A DNA stretch of 64,000 bases from Pseudomonas brassicacearum. Its GTDB lineage: Bacteria; Pseudomonadota; Gammaproteobacteria; Pseudomonadales; Pseudomonadaceae. Of the stretch, positions 28,839-37,360 are shown piece after piece. Below the pieces are notes generated by a model. That model did not search any database, was not told the DNA's origin, and worked only from the letters and a program-made list of their open reading frames with translations. A program made the position numbers and the translations under genes. Every line of letters begins with the position of its first letter. Positions within the stretch are counted from its first letter, which is position 1. The DNA lies in the NCBI RefSeq assembly GCF_003732225.1, contig NZ_MOBJ01000009.1, positions 372,001-436,000 on the forward strand, written 5' to 3'.

Positions 28839-30164
28839 TCAGTGGAACTGTTCTTCTTCGGTGGAACCGGTCAGCGCGGTAACCGAAGACGAGCCGCCCT
28901 GAATCACGGTGGTCATGTCGTCGAAGTAGCCGGTGCCCACTTCCTGCTGGTGAGCCACGAAGGTGTAACCCTTGGAGGCGTCAGCGAACTCCTGCTCCTG
29001 CAGCTTCACGTAGGCAGTCATGTCGTTGCGGGCGTAGTCGTGCGCCAGGTTGAACATGCTGTGCCACATGTTGTGAATGCCGGCCAGGGTGATGAACTGG
29101 TGCTTGTAGCCCATGGCGGACAGTTCGCGCTGGAACTTGGCGATGGTCGCGTCGTCCAGGTTTTTCTTCCAGTTGAAGGAAGGCGAGCAGTTGTACGACA
29201 GCAGTTGGTCCGGGTATTCCTTTTTGATCGCTTCAGCGAAGCGACGGGCTTCGTCCAGATCCGGCTTGGCGGTTTCGCACCAGATCAGGTCGGCATACGG
29301 CGCGTAGGCCAGGCCGCGAGCGATAGCCTGGTCGAGGCCGGCGCGAACTTTGTAGAAGCCTTCCTGGGTGCGCTCGCCAGTCACGAATGGCTGGTCGTAC
29401 GGGTCGCAGTCGGAAGTCAGCAGGTCAGCCGCGTTAGCGTCGGTACGAGCCAGGATGATGGTCGGAGTACCGGCAACGTCAGCCGCCAGACGGGCAGCGG
29501 TCAGCTTCTGTACGGCTTCCTGGGTAGGAACCAGTACCTTGCCGCCCATGTGGCCGCATTTTTTCACGGACGCCAGTTGGTCTTCGAAGTGAACGCCGGC
29601 AGCGCCTGCTTCGATCATGCTCTTCATCAGTTCGTAGGCGTTCAGAACGCCACCGAAACCGGCTTCAGCGTCGGCAACGATCGGTGCGAAGTAGTCGATG
29701 TAACCTTCGTCGCCCGGGTTCTTGCCGGCTTTCCACTGGATCTGGTCAGCACGACGGAACGAGTTGTTGATGCGCTTGACCACGGTCGGTACGGAGTCGA
29801 CCGGGTACAGCGACTGGTCCGGGTACATCGATTCTGCAGAGTTATTGTCTGCAGCAACCTGCCAGCCCGACAGGTAGATCGCCTGGATACCGGCTTTAAC
29901 TTGTTGTACTGCCTGGCCGCCGGTCAGGGCGCCCATGCAGTTGACGAAATCTTTCTCGGGGCGGAAAGCAGGCTTGGCACCCTGGGTAACCAGGTTCCAG
30001 AGCTTCTCGGCGCCCATTTTTGCAAAAGTGTGCTCAGGTTGAACCGAGCCACGCAGACGGACGACGTCAGCAGCGGAGTAAGTGCGTGTCACGCCTTTCC
30101 AGCGCGGGTTTTCAGCCCAGTCTTTTTCAAGGGCTGCAATTTGCTGTTCGCGTGTCAGTGCCAT
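28839..30164 (-). CDS. aceA: AceA, isocitrate lyase
   Basis: The 441-residue enzyme cleaves isocitrate to glyoxylate and succinate, the first step of the glyoxylate shunt. The catalytic loop KKCGHMGGKVLVPTQ and the metal/substrate region CDPYDQPF are present. I chose the ATG giving MALTREQQIAALEKDW; 24 more residues are open upstream but not family-like. It competes for isocitrate with the two dehydrogenases encoded near 39 kb. It appears monocistronic, with its own terminator and a 512-bp upstream region carrying a 26-bp palindrome. Confidence 0.96.
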   Translation of the reverse strand: MALTREQQIAALEKDWAENPRWKGVTRTYSAADVVRLRGSVQPEHTFAKMGAEKLWNLVTQGAKPAFRPEKDFVNCMGALTGGQAVQQVKAGIQAIYLSGWQVAADNNSAESMYPDQSLYPVDSVPTVVKRINNSFRRADQIQWKAGKNPGDEGYIDYFAPIVADAEAGFGGVLNAYELMKSMIEAGAAGVHFEDQLASVKKCGHMGGKVLVPTQEAVQKLTAARLAADVAGTPTIILARTDANAADLLTSDCDPYDQPFVTGERTQEGFYKVRAGLDQAIARGLAYAPYADLIWCETAKPDLDEARRFAEAIKKEYPDQLLSYNCSPSFNWKKNLDDATIAKFQRELSAMGYKHQFITLAGIHNMWHSMFNLAHDYARNDMTAYVKLQEQEFADASKGYTFVAHQQEVGTGYFDDMTTVIQGGSSSVTALTGSTEEEQFH

Positions 30165-30676
30165 GGAGATAAACCTCGTCGCGTCTTTTGTGGAAAGTGG
30201 TTCTTGGTGGAAAATTCCAGTTGCCAATACGCACATTCAAATGGGGCGTAGATGGCTGCTCGCTGACCAGAAGCTTAGGCGGTCAAGTCGGGTCTGGCGG
30301 GGAAGGCGACGGGATGAACGATGGGCTCGAGGATGAAAGCTGAGCAGGTAAGGGCGAACTGGCGGGCGCATTCGGGCGTCGTGGGCCTTTATACGATCAT
30401 CAGTGTGTTGCCGGGCTACCTATTACGCTTCCGTCCCTCGGGACAACTTCGTTCCAGTCGCAACCTCGTCAAACACACCTTGTGGGCGGTACAGACACGA
30501 ATCGGCTCAGGTCGGTAAGGTTAGAGCGCGATTCGAAGGCCCTTGCCGGGGCCTCTGATTAGCGGGAGCGAGGCCATCATGCCTTTGCTTTTTTGGCTCG
30601 TCAAACATTTTGTAGTGCTTTTTTTCAAGCACTACATCTTTGGTCTAATACGACTAATCAGTCAGTTTTCGGTGTG
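30165..30676 (-). promoter_or_regulatory. Long upstream region of aceA with palindromes
   Basis: No gene is supported here. A perfect palindrome with 10-bp arms (TGTAGTGCTT ... AAGCACTACA, 30611-30636) and a second, GTCCCTCGGGAC (30433-30444), are the clear elements. TGTAGT-N14-ACTACA resembles operators of the RpiR-type regulator RccR, which controls glyoxylate-shunt genes in P. fluorescens; I recall its spacing as N15/16, so the match is approximate. Regulation of aceA from 450 bp upstream would imply a long leader. Confidence 0.5.
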
Positions 30677-31474
30677 TTAGTCCAGGGCGTCGACTTTCAC
30701 TCGCAAGGTCATGTCATCCCGGCCCTGAGTCGAGTAGCTGCGGCTCAGGCGCTGTTTGTCGGCTTGCGTCTGGCGGTTGACGCCGGCCAGAGTGATCCAC
30801 TCGCCCAGGCGACCGCTGACGGTTGTGTCGGTACTTTGCACGTTCACTACATCGGGACGCTCCTGGCTCATACGGTCACGGTTGGTACTGATCGCCAGGT
30901 GAACGATGTCGCCGGTGACGCTGGCGGTGACGTAGAAGCCCTGGGTGACGTTGCGGTATTGGGTCTGGCTTTGCAGGTGAGCGTAGTTGTTGGGCAGGTT
31001 TTGCGGCTGGCCGGAGGTGTTGCTCTGGTTTGGCAGCGCAGCGTAGGCATCGGTCTGGGTGGTGGTCAGCGGCACGCTTTGGCCGACCTGGATCAGAGCC
31101 GGTGTGCCTTCGCTGGTCTGGACCTGCTGGATGCCGCCTTCGCGGCTGTCGGTGCTGTAGGTGATGATCTGTGTCTGCTGATCGGCGTTGTTTTGCTGGT
31201 TGTTTTCGTTGGTGTCGACGGTGATCAGCAGGCGTTTTGGCACGGTGTCGAGCTGTGCGATCAGGGTCTTGAGTTCGTCGATCTTGTCGGGTTCGGCGTT
31301 GACGATCAGTTGGTTGCCATAGGCGCTGACCTTGCCGTCCCTGCCGATAAAATTCTGCGCAACCGGCAGCAGGTCGGCGCTGGTGCGATTGTTGAGCTGC
31401 ACCACCTCGGTAGCGGCGATGACCGAAAAACTGCAGGTCAGCAGCAGCGTGGTGAGCAGGGTGCGTAGGGACAT
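30677..31474 (-). CDS. Exported protein with secretin-N-like domain
   Basis: The 265-residue protein has a clear Sec signal peptide (MSLRTLLTTLLLTCSFSVIAA). An STN/secretin-N-like module follows at ~22-95 (VQLNNRTSADLLPVAQNFI ... IDELKTLIAQLD), matching the beta-alpha-beta repeat of secretin periplasmic domains. The rest is Gln/Asn/Thr-rich and ends in TLRVKVDALD. There is no secretin pore domain, so it is not a type II/III secretion channel. No other secretion or pilus gene is nearby. The start is chosen for the signal peptide and a GGAGA ribosome-binding site. Function unknown. Confidence 0.75.
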   Translation of the reverse strand: MSLRTLLTTLLLTCSFSVIAATEVVQLNNRTSADLLPVAQNFIGRDGKVSAYGNQLIVNAEPDKIDELKTLIAQLDTVPKRLLITVDTNENNQQNNADQQTQIITYSTDSREGGIQQVQTSEGTPALIQVGQSVPLTTTQTDAYAALPNQSNTSGQPQNLPNNYAHLQSQTQYRNVTQGFYVTASVTGDIVHLAISTNRDRMSQERPDVVNVQSTDTTVSGRLGEWITLAGVNRQTQADKQRLSRSYSTQGRDDMTLRVKVDALD

Positions 31475-31552
31475 GTCCGTTATCTCCGCGATCAAAGGCT
31501 TGATATTGCCAGTTTGTCGGCCTGCGGTGGGGCAAGTTGAATTCTAGACAGC

Positions 31553-31588
31553 AAAACGCCCCGCTATCTGAGGATGGCGAGGCGTTTT
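31553..31588 (-). terminator. Terminator of the roxA-GNAT unit
   Basis: Arms AAAACGCC/GGCGTTTT enclose an imperfect inner stem; read leftward it ends in TTTT. It lies past the GNAT gene and the REP pair, upstream of the secretin-N-like gene. Confidence 0.6.
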
Positions 31589-31607
31589 TGTGGTGTTCCT
31601 GAAATTG

Positions 31608-31705
31608 CCATCGCGAGCAAGCTCGCTCCCACAGTGGATTGATGGTGTTGCTGCAATCTGTGGCAGCTCACAAATCTAATGTGGGAGCGAGCTTGCTCGC
31701 GATGG
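31608..31705. repeat. REP inverted pair (REPIN)
   Basis: Two inverted REP cores with a ~46-bp spacer, loosely similar to the one at 13070-13165. It begins 13 bp past the GNAT stop. Confidence 0.88.
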
Positions 31706-31718
31706 CCGCGCCGCGGTC

Positions 31719-32144
31719 TCAAGCCGAATGACGCACCATGTCCACATGCGGAATCCCGGCTTCCAGGAACTCCTCACTGACAATGCTGAAGCCCAAACGC
31801 TCATAGAACGCTGTTGCCTGCACCTGAGCACTCAGCATCTGCTGTTTGAGCCCGCGCTTCTCGGCTTCACCAATCACTGCTTGCATCAGCTTGTCGCCGA
31901 CTTTCAGGCCGCGCCAGTCCTTGAGTACCGACACCCGGCCGATGTGACCATCGGGCAGCAGGCGGGCGGTGCCAATCGGAAAGTCGCCTTCGAAGGCGAG
32001 GAAATGCACGGCGCTCGCGTCGTCGGCATCCCATTCCAGTTCAGGTGGAACGGATTGCTCGGCGATGAACACCGCTTCACGAATGCGCCGGATCTCGGCG
32101 ATATCCTTTTGCCAGTCTGCGACACGTACGCGAATTTTATTCAT
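31719..32144 (-). CDS. GNAT-family N-acetyltransferase
   Basis: The 141-residue GNAT protein has the acetyl-CoA-binding motif A region (GRVSVLKDWRGLKVGDKLM) and the motif B-like AQVQATAFYERLGF near the C-terminus, with an ElaA/YjcF-like length. The acceptor is unknown. The start ATG overlaps the roxA stop by 8 nt, so it is translationally coupled to the ribosomal oxygenase. A role linked to ribosome modification would be speculation. Confidence 0.85.
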   Translation of the reverse strand: MNKIRVRVADWQKDIAEIRRIREAVFIAEQSVPPELEWDADDASAVHFLAFEGDFPIGTARLLPDGHIGRVSVLKDWRGLKVGDKLMQAVIGEAEKRGLKQQMLSAQVQATAFYERLGFSIVSEEFLEAGIPHVDMVRHSA

Positions 32145-33303
32145 CGGCAAATCCCAGGCTACCTTGCTTGACCAGTTCGCACAGCAGGTTGCGGCCGTCT
32201 TCATCGCTCAGCCATTGGCCAAGGTTGTCGACGTGCAGCGCATCGGCGGCGCAAATCATTTTCAGCAGTTCGCGCAGCTTGCCCGGCAGGTAACGGCTCT
32301 GGCCGCTGGCGAACAGCAGCAGGTCATCGTCGACTTCGGACCAGGCCAGGCGTGCGCTTGGGTTGCGAATCAGTACGGCGCCTTGCTCAAGGCTGCTCAG
32401 CAGGTCGTCTTCTTCCAGCTCCGGACCCACTACCAGTTCCGGGTAGCGCGGCTCGGTCATGAACTGGCCGAACCAGGTCAGCAGCAGGCGCTCGTCGCTC
32501 ATGTGCTCGGCCAGCAGGCTTTTCAGGCGGTCGAGTGCGTCATGCTGGATCTGGTGCGGGTCGATCGCTGGCTGTGCGTCGGCATCGGTGTAGCGCTCTT
32601 CATCAGGCAGGAACTGGCTGAGGAAGTCGGTGAAGTGGGTCAGTACTTCAGCGGCGCTTGGCGCGCGGAAACCGACCGAGTAGGTCATGCAATCGTCAAC
32701 GGCCACGCCGCAGTGGGCCAGGCGCGGCGGCAGGTAAAGCATGTCGCCCGGTTCCAGGGTCCACTCGTCGGTGGCTTCGAAGTCGGCGAGGATGCGCAGG
32801 TCGGCATGTTGCAGCAGCGGGCTGTCGGAATCGCACATCTGGCCGATTTTCCAGTTGCGCTTGCCGTGGCCTTGCAGCAGGAACACGTCGTAGTTATCGA
32901 AGTGCGGGCCGACGCTGCCACCGGGGGCGGCGAAGCTGATCATCACGTCGTCGATGCGCCAGCTCGGCAGGAAGCGGAAGTGCTCCAGCAGTTCGCTGAC
33001 TTCCGGCACGAACTGGTCGACAGCCTGCACCAGCAGGGTCCACTCGCGCTCTGGCAGCTTGCTGAATTCGTCTTCGGCAAACGGGCCGCGACGCAGTTCC
33101 CAAGGGCGCTCGCCGTGCTCGATGACCAGGCGCGATTCGACTTCTTCTTCCAGCGCCAGACCGGCCAGTTCGTCGGCGTCGATCGGGCTTTCGAAGTCAG
33201 GGATCGCCTGGCGGATCAGCAACGGTTTTTTCTGCCAGTAGTCGCGCAGGAATTCCCGTGCCGTGATGCCGCCCAGAAGTTGAAGAGGAATATCAGGATT
33301 CAT
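32137..33303 (-). CDS. roxA: RoxA (YcfD), ribosomal protein L16 arginine hydroxylase
   Basis: The 388-residue JmjC/cupin Fe(II)/2-oxoglutarate oxygenase has the metal-binding HFDNYDVF (HxD) motif and a distal His in PRLAHCG, plus the winged-helix C-terminal domain of the YcfD/ROX family. The E. coli homologue hydroxylates an Arg of ribosomal protein L16. I chose the ATG giving MNPDIPLQLLGG; a TTG eight codons upstream is also open. It is followed by the overlapping GNAT gene and lies upstream-adjacent to the purB terminator. Confidence 0.9.
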   Translation of the reverse strand: MNPDIPLQLLGGITAREFLRDYWQKKPLLIRQAIPDFESPIDADELAGLALEEEVESRLVIEHGERPWELRRGPFAEDEFSKLPEREWTLLVQAVDQFVPEVSELLEHFRFLPSWRIDDVMISFAAPGGSVGPHFDNYDVFLLQGHGKRNWKIGQMCDSDSPLLQHADLRILADFEATDEWTLEPGDMLYLPPRLAHCGVAVDDCMTYSVGFRAPSAAEVLTHFTDFLSQFLPDEERYTDADAQPAIDPHQIQHDALDRLKSLLAEHMSDERLLLTWFGQFMTEPRYPELVVGPELEEDDLLSSLEQGAVLIRNPSARLAWSEVDDDLLLFASGQSRYLPGKLRELLKMICAADALHVDNLGQWLSDEDGRNLLCELVKQGSLGFADE

Positions 33304-33346
33304 GTGTAACCTATTGAAAAAAAGCACTTTTCAGACGGGAATAAAA

Positions 33347-33367
33347 ACGCCCGGCGCTGCCGGGCGT
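33347..33367 (-). terminator. Intrinsic terminator of purB
   Basis: Stem ACGCCCGGC/GCCGGGCGT with loop GCT; read leftward it ends in TTTTTA. It lies 21 bp past the purB stop. Confidence 0.85.
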
Positions 33368-33388
33368 CTCAAAGGGTCAAGCGGTCGA

Positions 33389-34759
33389 TCAGATGCGTTT
33401 GGCTTGTGCCACGGCGTTGCCGATGTAGTTGGCCGGGGTGAGCTTTTTCAGCTCGGCCTTTGCTTCGGCAGGCATGTCCAGCGCATTGATGAAAGTCTGC
33501 AGCGCTTCAGGGCTGATACCCTTGCCGCGCGTCAGTTCTTTCAGCTTTTCGTACGGGTTTTCAATGTTGTAGCGACGCATCACGGTCTGGATTGGCTCGG
33601 CCAGGACTTCCCAGCACGCGTCCAGGTCCGCAGCAATCTTCTGAGCATTGAGCTCTAACTTGCTGATTCCCTTGAGACTTGCTTCGTACGCGATCACGCT
33701 GTGGGCGAAGCCGACACCGAGGTTGCGCAGTACGGTGGAGTCGGTCAGGTCGCGCTGCCAGCGGGAAATCGGCAGTTTGCTCGCCAGGTGCTGGAACAGT
33801 GCGTTGGCGATACCCAGGTTGCCTTCGGAGTTTTCGAAGTCGATCGGGTTGACCTTGTGCGGCATGGTCGAGGAACCGATTTCGCCGGCAATGGTGCGCT
33901 GCTTGAAGTAGCCCAGGGAGATGTAGCCCCAGATATCGCGATCGAAGTCGATCAGGATGGTGTTGAAGCGCGCGATCGCGTCGAACAGCTCGGCGATGTA
34001 GTCGTGCGGTTCGATCTGCGTGGTGTACGGGTTGAAGCCCAGACCCAGTTCGTCTTCGATGAAGGCGCGGGCGTTGGCTTCCCAGTCGATTTCCGGGTAG
34101 GCCGAAATGTGTGCGTTGTAGTTGCCGACAGCGCCGTTGATCTTGCCCAGCAGCGGTACGGCAGCGACTTGAGCGATCTGACGCTCCAGACGGTAAACCA
34201 CGTTCGCCAGTTCTTTACCCAGGGTGGTCGGCGACGCCGGCTGACCGTGGGTGCGCGACAGCATCGGCACGTCGGCGAAGCGGATTGCCAGCTCACGGAT
34301 AGCCTCGGCGGTCTGACGCATCAGCGGCAGCATCACGTCATCACGGCCTTCGCGCAGCATCAGCGCGTGGGACAGGTTGTTGATGTCCTCGCTGGTGCAG
34401 GCAAAGTGGATGAACTCACTGACGTTGGCCAGTTCAGGCAGCTTGGCAGCCTGCTCCTTGAGCAGGTACTCAATGGCTTTAACGTCGTGATTGGTGGTGC
34501 GCTCGATCTCTTTGACACGCTCGGCGTGCTCCAGAGAGAAGTTTTCCGCCAGGGTGTTCAGCACTGCGTTGGCTTCGGCGGAGAACGCCGGCACTTCGCT
34601 GATGGCAGGGTGGGCGGCCAGGCGCTGGAGCCAGCGCACTTCAACCAGGACGCGAGCACGGATCAGACCGTATTCGCTGAAAATTGGGCGCAGGGCCTGG
34701 GTTTTGCCGGCGTAGCGGCCGTCAACAGGGGAAACCGCAGTGAGCGAAGAGAGCTGCAT
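33389..34759 (-). CDS. purB: PurB, adenylosuccinate lyase
   Basis: The 456-residue fumarase/aspartase-superfamily enzyme has the signature loop GSSTMPHKVNPIDFEN, with the catalytic Ser, and RTHGQPASPTTLGKE. It acts twice in purine synthesis, forming AICAR and AMP with release of fumarate. I chose the ATG giving MQLSSLTAVSPVDGRY; a 25-residue open extension upstream lacks similarity. It lies 127 nt downstream of hflD. Confidence 0.96.
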   Translation of the reverse strand: MQLSSLTAVSPVDGRYAGKTQALRPIFSEYGLIRARVLVEVRWLQRLAAHPAISEVPAFSAEANAVLNTLAENFSLEHAERVKEIERTTNHDVKAIEYLLKEQAAKLPELANVSEFIHFACTSEDINNLSHALMLREGRDDVMLPLMRQTAEAIRELAIRFADVPMLSRTHGQPASPTTLGKELANVVYRLERQIAQVAAVPLLGKINGAVGNYNAHISAYPEIDWEANARAFIEDELGLGFNPYTTQIEPHDYIAELFDAIARFNTILIDFDRDIWGYISLGYFKQRTIAGEIGSSTMPHKVNPIDFENSEGNLGIANALFQHLASKLPISRWQRDLTDSTVLRNLGVGFAHSVIAYEASLKGISKLELNAQKIAADLDACWEVLAEPIQTVMRRYNIENPYEKLKELTRGKGISPEALQTFINALDMPAEAKAELKKLTPANYIGNAVAQAKRI

Positions 34760-34886
34760 GGGGTGTTCTCGGACAGTCGGGCAACGAAATGGGGCGCGTA
34801 TCATACATGAAAAAATCCGCTGGTCCGTTGCCAACTGACCAGCGTCTTACGCGTTACAGGCTAAAAAACAGTATTACGGGCGCAGT

Positions 34887-35510
34887 TCAGCTGCTGCGCA
34901 TCAGCGGATAAAGCTCTTTGAGCAGTTTGCGGCGGCTGATCACCAACTGCCAGCGATGACCGCCCAACTGCCGCCACAGGCGTGCCGAACGGATGCCGGC
35001 CAGCAACAGGGCGCGGATCTTCGAGGCGTTGCTCGGCTGTTGCAGGTTGCGCATGTCGCCGTGCACCTGAATACGTTGGCGCAGGTTGCTCAAGGTGTCC
35101 TGATACAGTGCGCCACAGGCGGCGATCACGTTTTCGTGGGCCGGGCCGAAATGCTCGACCTGGGACTGAATCTGCGGCAAGCGCTTGCCGATCACTTCGA
35201 GCATGTCGCCGCGTTTGGCCAGTTGTCGCTCAAGACCGAGCATCGACAGTGCATAGCGCAGTGGCTCGCGCTGCAAGGTGCTCGGGTCGCGCTCGAGGGC
35301 GCCGATCAATGCGCGATAACCTTCGCGCAGATTGATGTCGTCGCCACCGTAGACCTCCAGCGTGTCCTTGGGGTCGATGATCAACAAGCTGCCGAGCATG
35401 CAGGTCAGGCCGGCTTCAGTGACCTGGCCAGTCTTGGCGATCTTGTCGACCAGAACAGCAGCGAGAAACACGCCGCCGAGCGCCGTCAGTTGCTCCTGAG
35501 TCGGGCTCAT
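34887..35510 (-). CDS. hflD: HflD homologue, membrane-associated lysogenisation regulator
   Basis: This 207-residue, mostly helical protein matches HflD/YcfC (opening MSPTQEQLTALGGVFLAAVL). In E. coli HflD binds phage lambda CII at the inner membrane; its housekeeping role is unsettled. The ATG overlaps the mnmA stop by 4 nt. The mnmA-hflD-purB order is the same as in E. coli and many gamma-proteobacteria. Confidence 0.92.
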   Translation of the reverse strand: MSPTQEQLTALGGVFLAAVLVDKIAKTGQVTEAGLTCMLGSLLIIDPKDTLEVYGGDDINLREGYRALIGALERDPSTLQREPLRYALSMLGLERQLAKRGDMLEVIGKRLPQIQSQVEHFGPAHENVIAACGALYQDTLSNLRQRIQVHGDMRNLQQPSNASKIRALLLAGIRSARLWRQLGGHRWQLVISRRKLLKELYPLMRSS

Positions 35511-36640
35511 GCGCGCGAATCCTTGCTGCTCCAGGGTTCGGCGACTTCGATGACGCCGCCACCGAGGCAGATTTCACCGTCGTAAAACACTACGGATTGA
35601 CCTGGGGTGACCGCGCGCTGCGGGTCATCGAAGGTGGCGCGGTAGCCGTTGGCGGTTTTTTCCAGGGTGCAAGGCTGGTCGCTCTGGCGATAGCGGACTT
35701 TCGCCGTGAGTTTGCGTGGCGAACTCAGGTCGACCGGGTTGACCCAATAGATGTCCGAGGCGAGCAGCGCGCGCGAGAACAGGTAGGGGTGGTCATTGCC
35801 CTGGCCAACGATCAGCTCGTTGTGTTCCAGGTCTTTGATCAGCACGTACCACGGCTCGTCGCCGGCGTCTTTCAAACCGCCGATGCCCAGGCCCTGACGC
35901 TGACCGATGGTGTGGTACATCAGGCCATGGTGGCGGCCGATCACTTCACCTTCGGTGGTTTTGATTTCGCCTGGCTGCGCCGGCAGGTATTGCTTGAGGA
36001 AGTCGCTGAAGCGTCGCTCACCGATAAAGCAGATACCGGTGGAGTCTTTCTTCTTCGCAGTGGCCAGGTCGTGTTTCTCGGCAATCGCGCGAACTTCGGG
36101 TTTTTCCAGTTCGCCGACCGGGAACAGGGTCTTGGCGATCTGTTCGCCACCTACGGCGTGCAGGAAATAGCTCTGGTCCTTGTTCGGGTCCAGGCCTTTG
36201 AGCAATTCGGTACGGCCGTCGATGTCGCGGCGGCGCACGTAATGGCCGGTGGCGATCAGGTCGGCGCCGAGCATCATGGCGTAGTCGAGGAACGCCTTGA
36301 ACTTGATTTCACGGTTGCACAGGATGTCCGGGTTCGGCGTGCGGCCGGCCTTGTATTCGGCCAGGAAGTGCTCGAACACGTTATCCCAGTACTCGGCGGC
36401 GAAGTTGGCGGTGTGCAGCTTGATGCCAATCTTGTCGCACACGGCCTGGGCGTCGGCCAAGTCGTCCATGGCGGTGCAGTAGTCCGTTCCGTCGTCCTCT
36501 TCCCAGTTCTTCATGAACAGGCCTTCCACCTGATAACCCTGCTCGATCAGCAGTAGGGCAGAAACGGAAGAGTCCACGCCGCCGGACATGCCGACAATGA
36601 CGCGCTTCTTTTGTGTGTCAGAAGGGGCTGGATCACGCAT
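35507..36640 (-). CDS. mnmA: MnmA, tRNA-specific 2-thiouridylase
   Basis: The 377-residue PP-loop ATPase has GMSGGVDSSVSALLL, the catalytic Cys in PDILCNREIKFKAF, and the second, persulfide-forming Cys in DSTGICFIGER. It thiolates U34 of tRNA-Lys, -Glu and -Gln, receiving sulfur through the TusA-BCD-E relay. tusE, tusB, tusC and tusD are in this same window (58.5-59.9 kb). It overlaps hflD by 4 nt and lies 59 nt after the Nudix gene. Confidence 0.96.
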   Translation of the reverse strand: MRDPAPSDTQKKRVIVGMSGGVDSSVSALLLIEQGYQVEGLFMKNWEEDDGTDYCTAMDDLADAQAVCDKIGIKLHTANFAAEYWDNVFEHFLAEYKAGRTPNPDILCNREIKFKAFLDYAMMLGADLIATGHYVRRRDIDGRTELLKGLDPNKDQSYFLHAVGGEQIAKTLFPVGELEKPEVRAIAEKHDLATAKKKDSTGICFIGERRFSDFLKQYLPAQPGEIKTTEGEVIGRHHGLMYHTIGQRQGLGIGGLKDAGDEPWYVLIKDLEHNELIVGQGNDHPYLFSRALLASDIYWVNPVDLSSPRKLTAKVRYRQSDQPCTLEKTANGYRATFDDPQRAVTPGQSVVFYDGEICLGGGVIEVAEPWSSKDSRA

Positions 36641-36699
36641 AGGGATTTAATGAGTGTCTTGAAAAAGGACGCGATTCTATCAGGCCCGAGCCTGCAAGG

Positions 36700-37146
36700 C
36701 TAAAGAGAAGGGCGGATCAGTTCGAGACTAAAGAGTTTACCGCTCAGATAATCGTCGATACAGCGAATAATCAGCTCGCTGCGCCAGTGATCGCGCTGCG
36801 CCAGGAGTTCGTCGCGGGTCAGCCATTTTGCGCCGACGATGCCGTCGTCGAGTTGATAGTCGGGGTGGTGCTTCAAGGCTTTGGCGGCAAAACACACGCG
36901 CTGGTAAGTCACGCCGTTGCTCGGGGCGGTGTAGAGGTAGATGCCCACCACGCCAGTGGCTTCGACGTCCCAGCCGGTTTCTTCGAGGGTTTCGCGCACA
37001 GCCGCTTCGGTCAGGGTTTCATTTGGGTCCAGGTGGCCTGCCGGTTGATTGAGTACCGCGCGTCCGCCCTTGAGTTCTTCGACCATCAGGAATCGGCCGT
37101 TGTCTTCGACGATGGTGGCGACGGTGATGTGGGGTAGCCAATCCAT
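36700..37146 (-). CDS. nudJ: NudJ-like Nudix hydrolase
   Basis: The 148-residue protein has a full Nudix box (GHLDPNETLTEAAVRE followed by TLEETGW), fitting G-x5-E-x7-REUxEExGU. The N-terminal MDWLPHITVATIVEDNGRFL and the length fit the NudJ phosphatase family, which acts on nucleotide triphosphates and thiamine pyrophosphates. It precedes mnmA, as nudJ does in E. coli. Confidence 0.88.
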   Translation of the reverse strand: MDWLPHITVATIVEDNGRFLMVEELKGGRAVLNQPAGHLDPNETLTEAAVRETLEETGWDVEATGVVGIYLYTAPSNGVTYQRVCFAAKALKHHPDYQLDDGIVGAKWLTRDELLAQRDHWRSELIIRCIDDYLSGKLFSLELIRPSL

Positions 37147-37182
37147 AATGCGTCCTCGATTTTAATGTTGAAACACGGTCAG

Positions 37183-37272
37183 TGTGGGAGCGAGCCTGCT
37201 CGCGATTGCGGCGGATCAGTCAATATCAATGTTGAATGATAAACCGCTATCGCGAGCAGGCTCGCTCCCACA
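37183..37272. repeat. REP inverted pair (REPIN), GCAGG/CCTGC variant
   Basis: Two inverted cores carry CGAGCCTGCTCGC instead of CGAGCTTGCTCGC in both arms, a compensated change. The spacer contains CAGTCAATATCAATGTTGAA, closely matching 8257-8346 and 51779-51882. Confidence 0.88.
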
Positions 37273-37315
37273 TTGGTCCGGTGTTCACATTGGAATTGTG
37301 TAAAGGCCACAAACA

Positions 37316-37343
37316 CAAACCCCGGCACGAGGCCGGGGCTTGT
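37316..37343 (-). terminator. Intrinsic terminator of the monomeric icd gene
   Basis: Stem CCCCGGC/GCCGGGG (37320-37326 and 37332-37338), flanked by partly complementary ACA/TGT; read leftward it ends in GGGGTTTGTGTTTG. Confidence 0.75.
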
Positions 37344-37360
37344 GATGTTCCCTTACAACC

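Noticed and set aside
30647..30657. TAATACGACT, the start of a T7 RNA polymerase promoter
   Set aside because: Only ten bases match and the remainder of the T7 promoter is absent; chance in an AT-richer gap.
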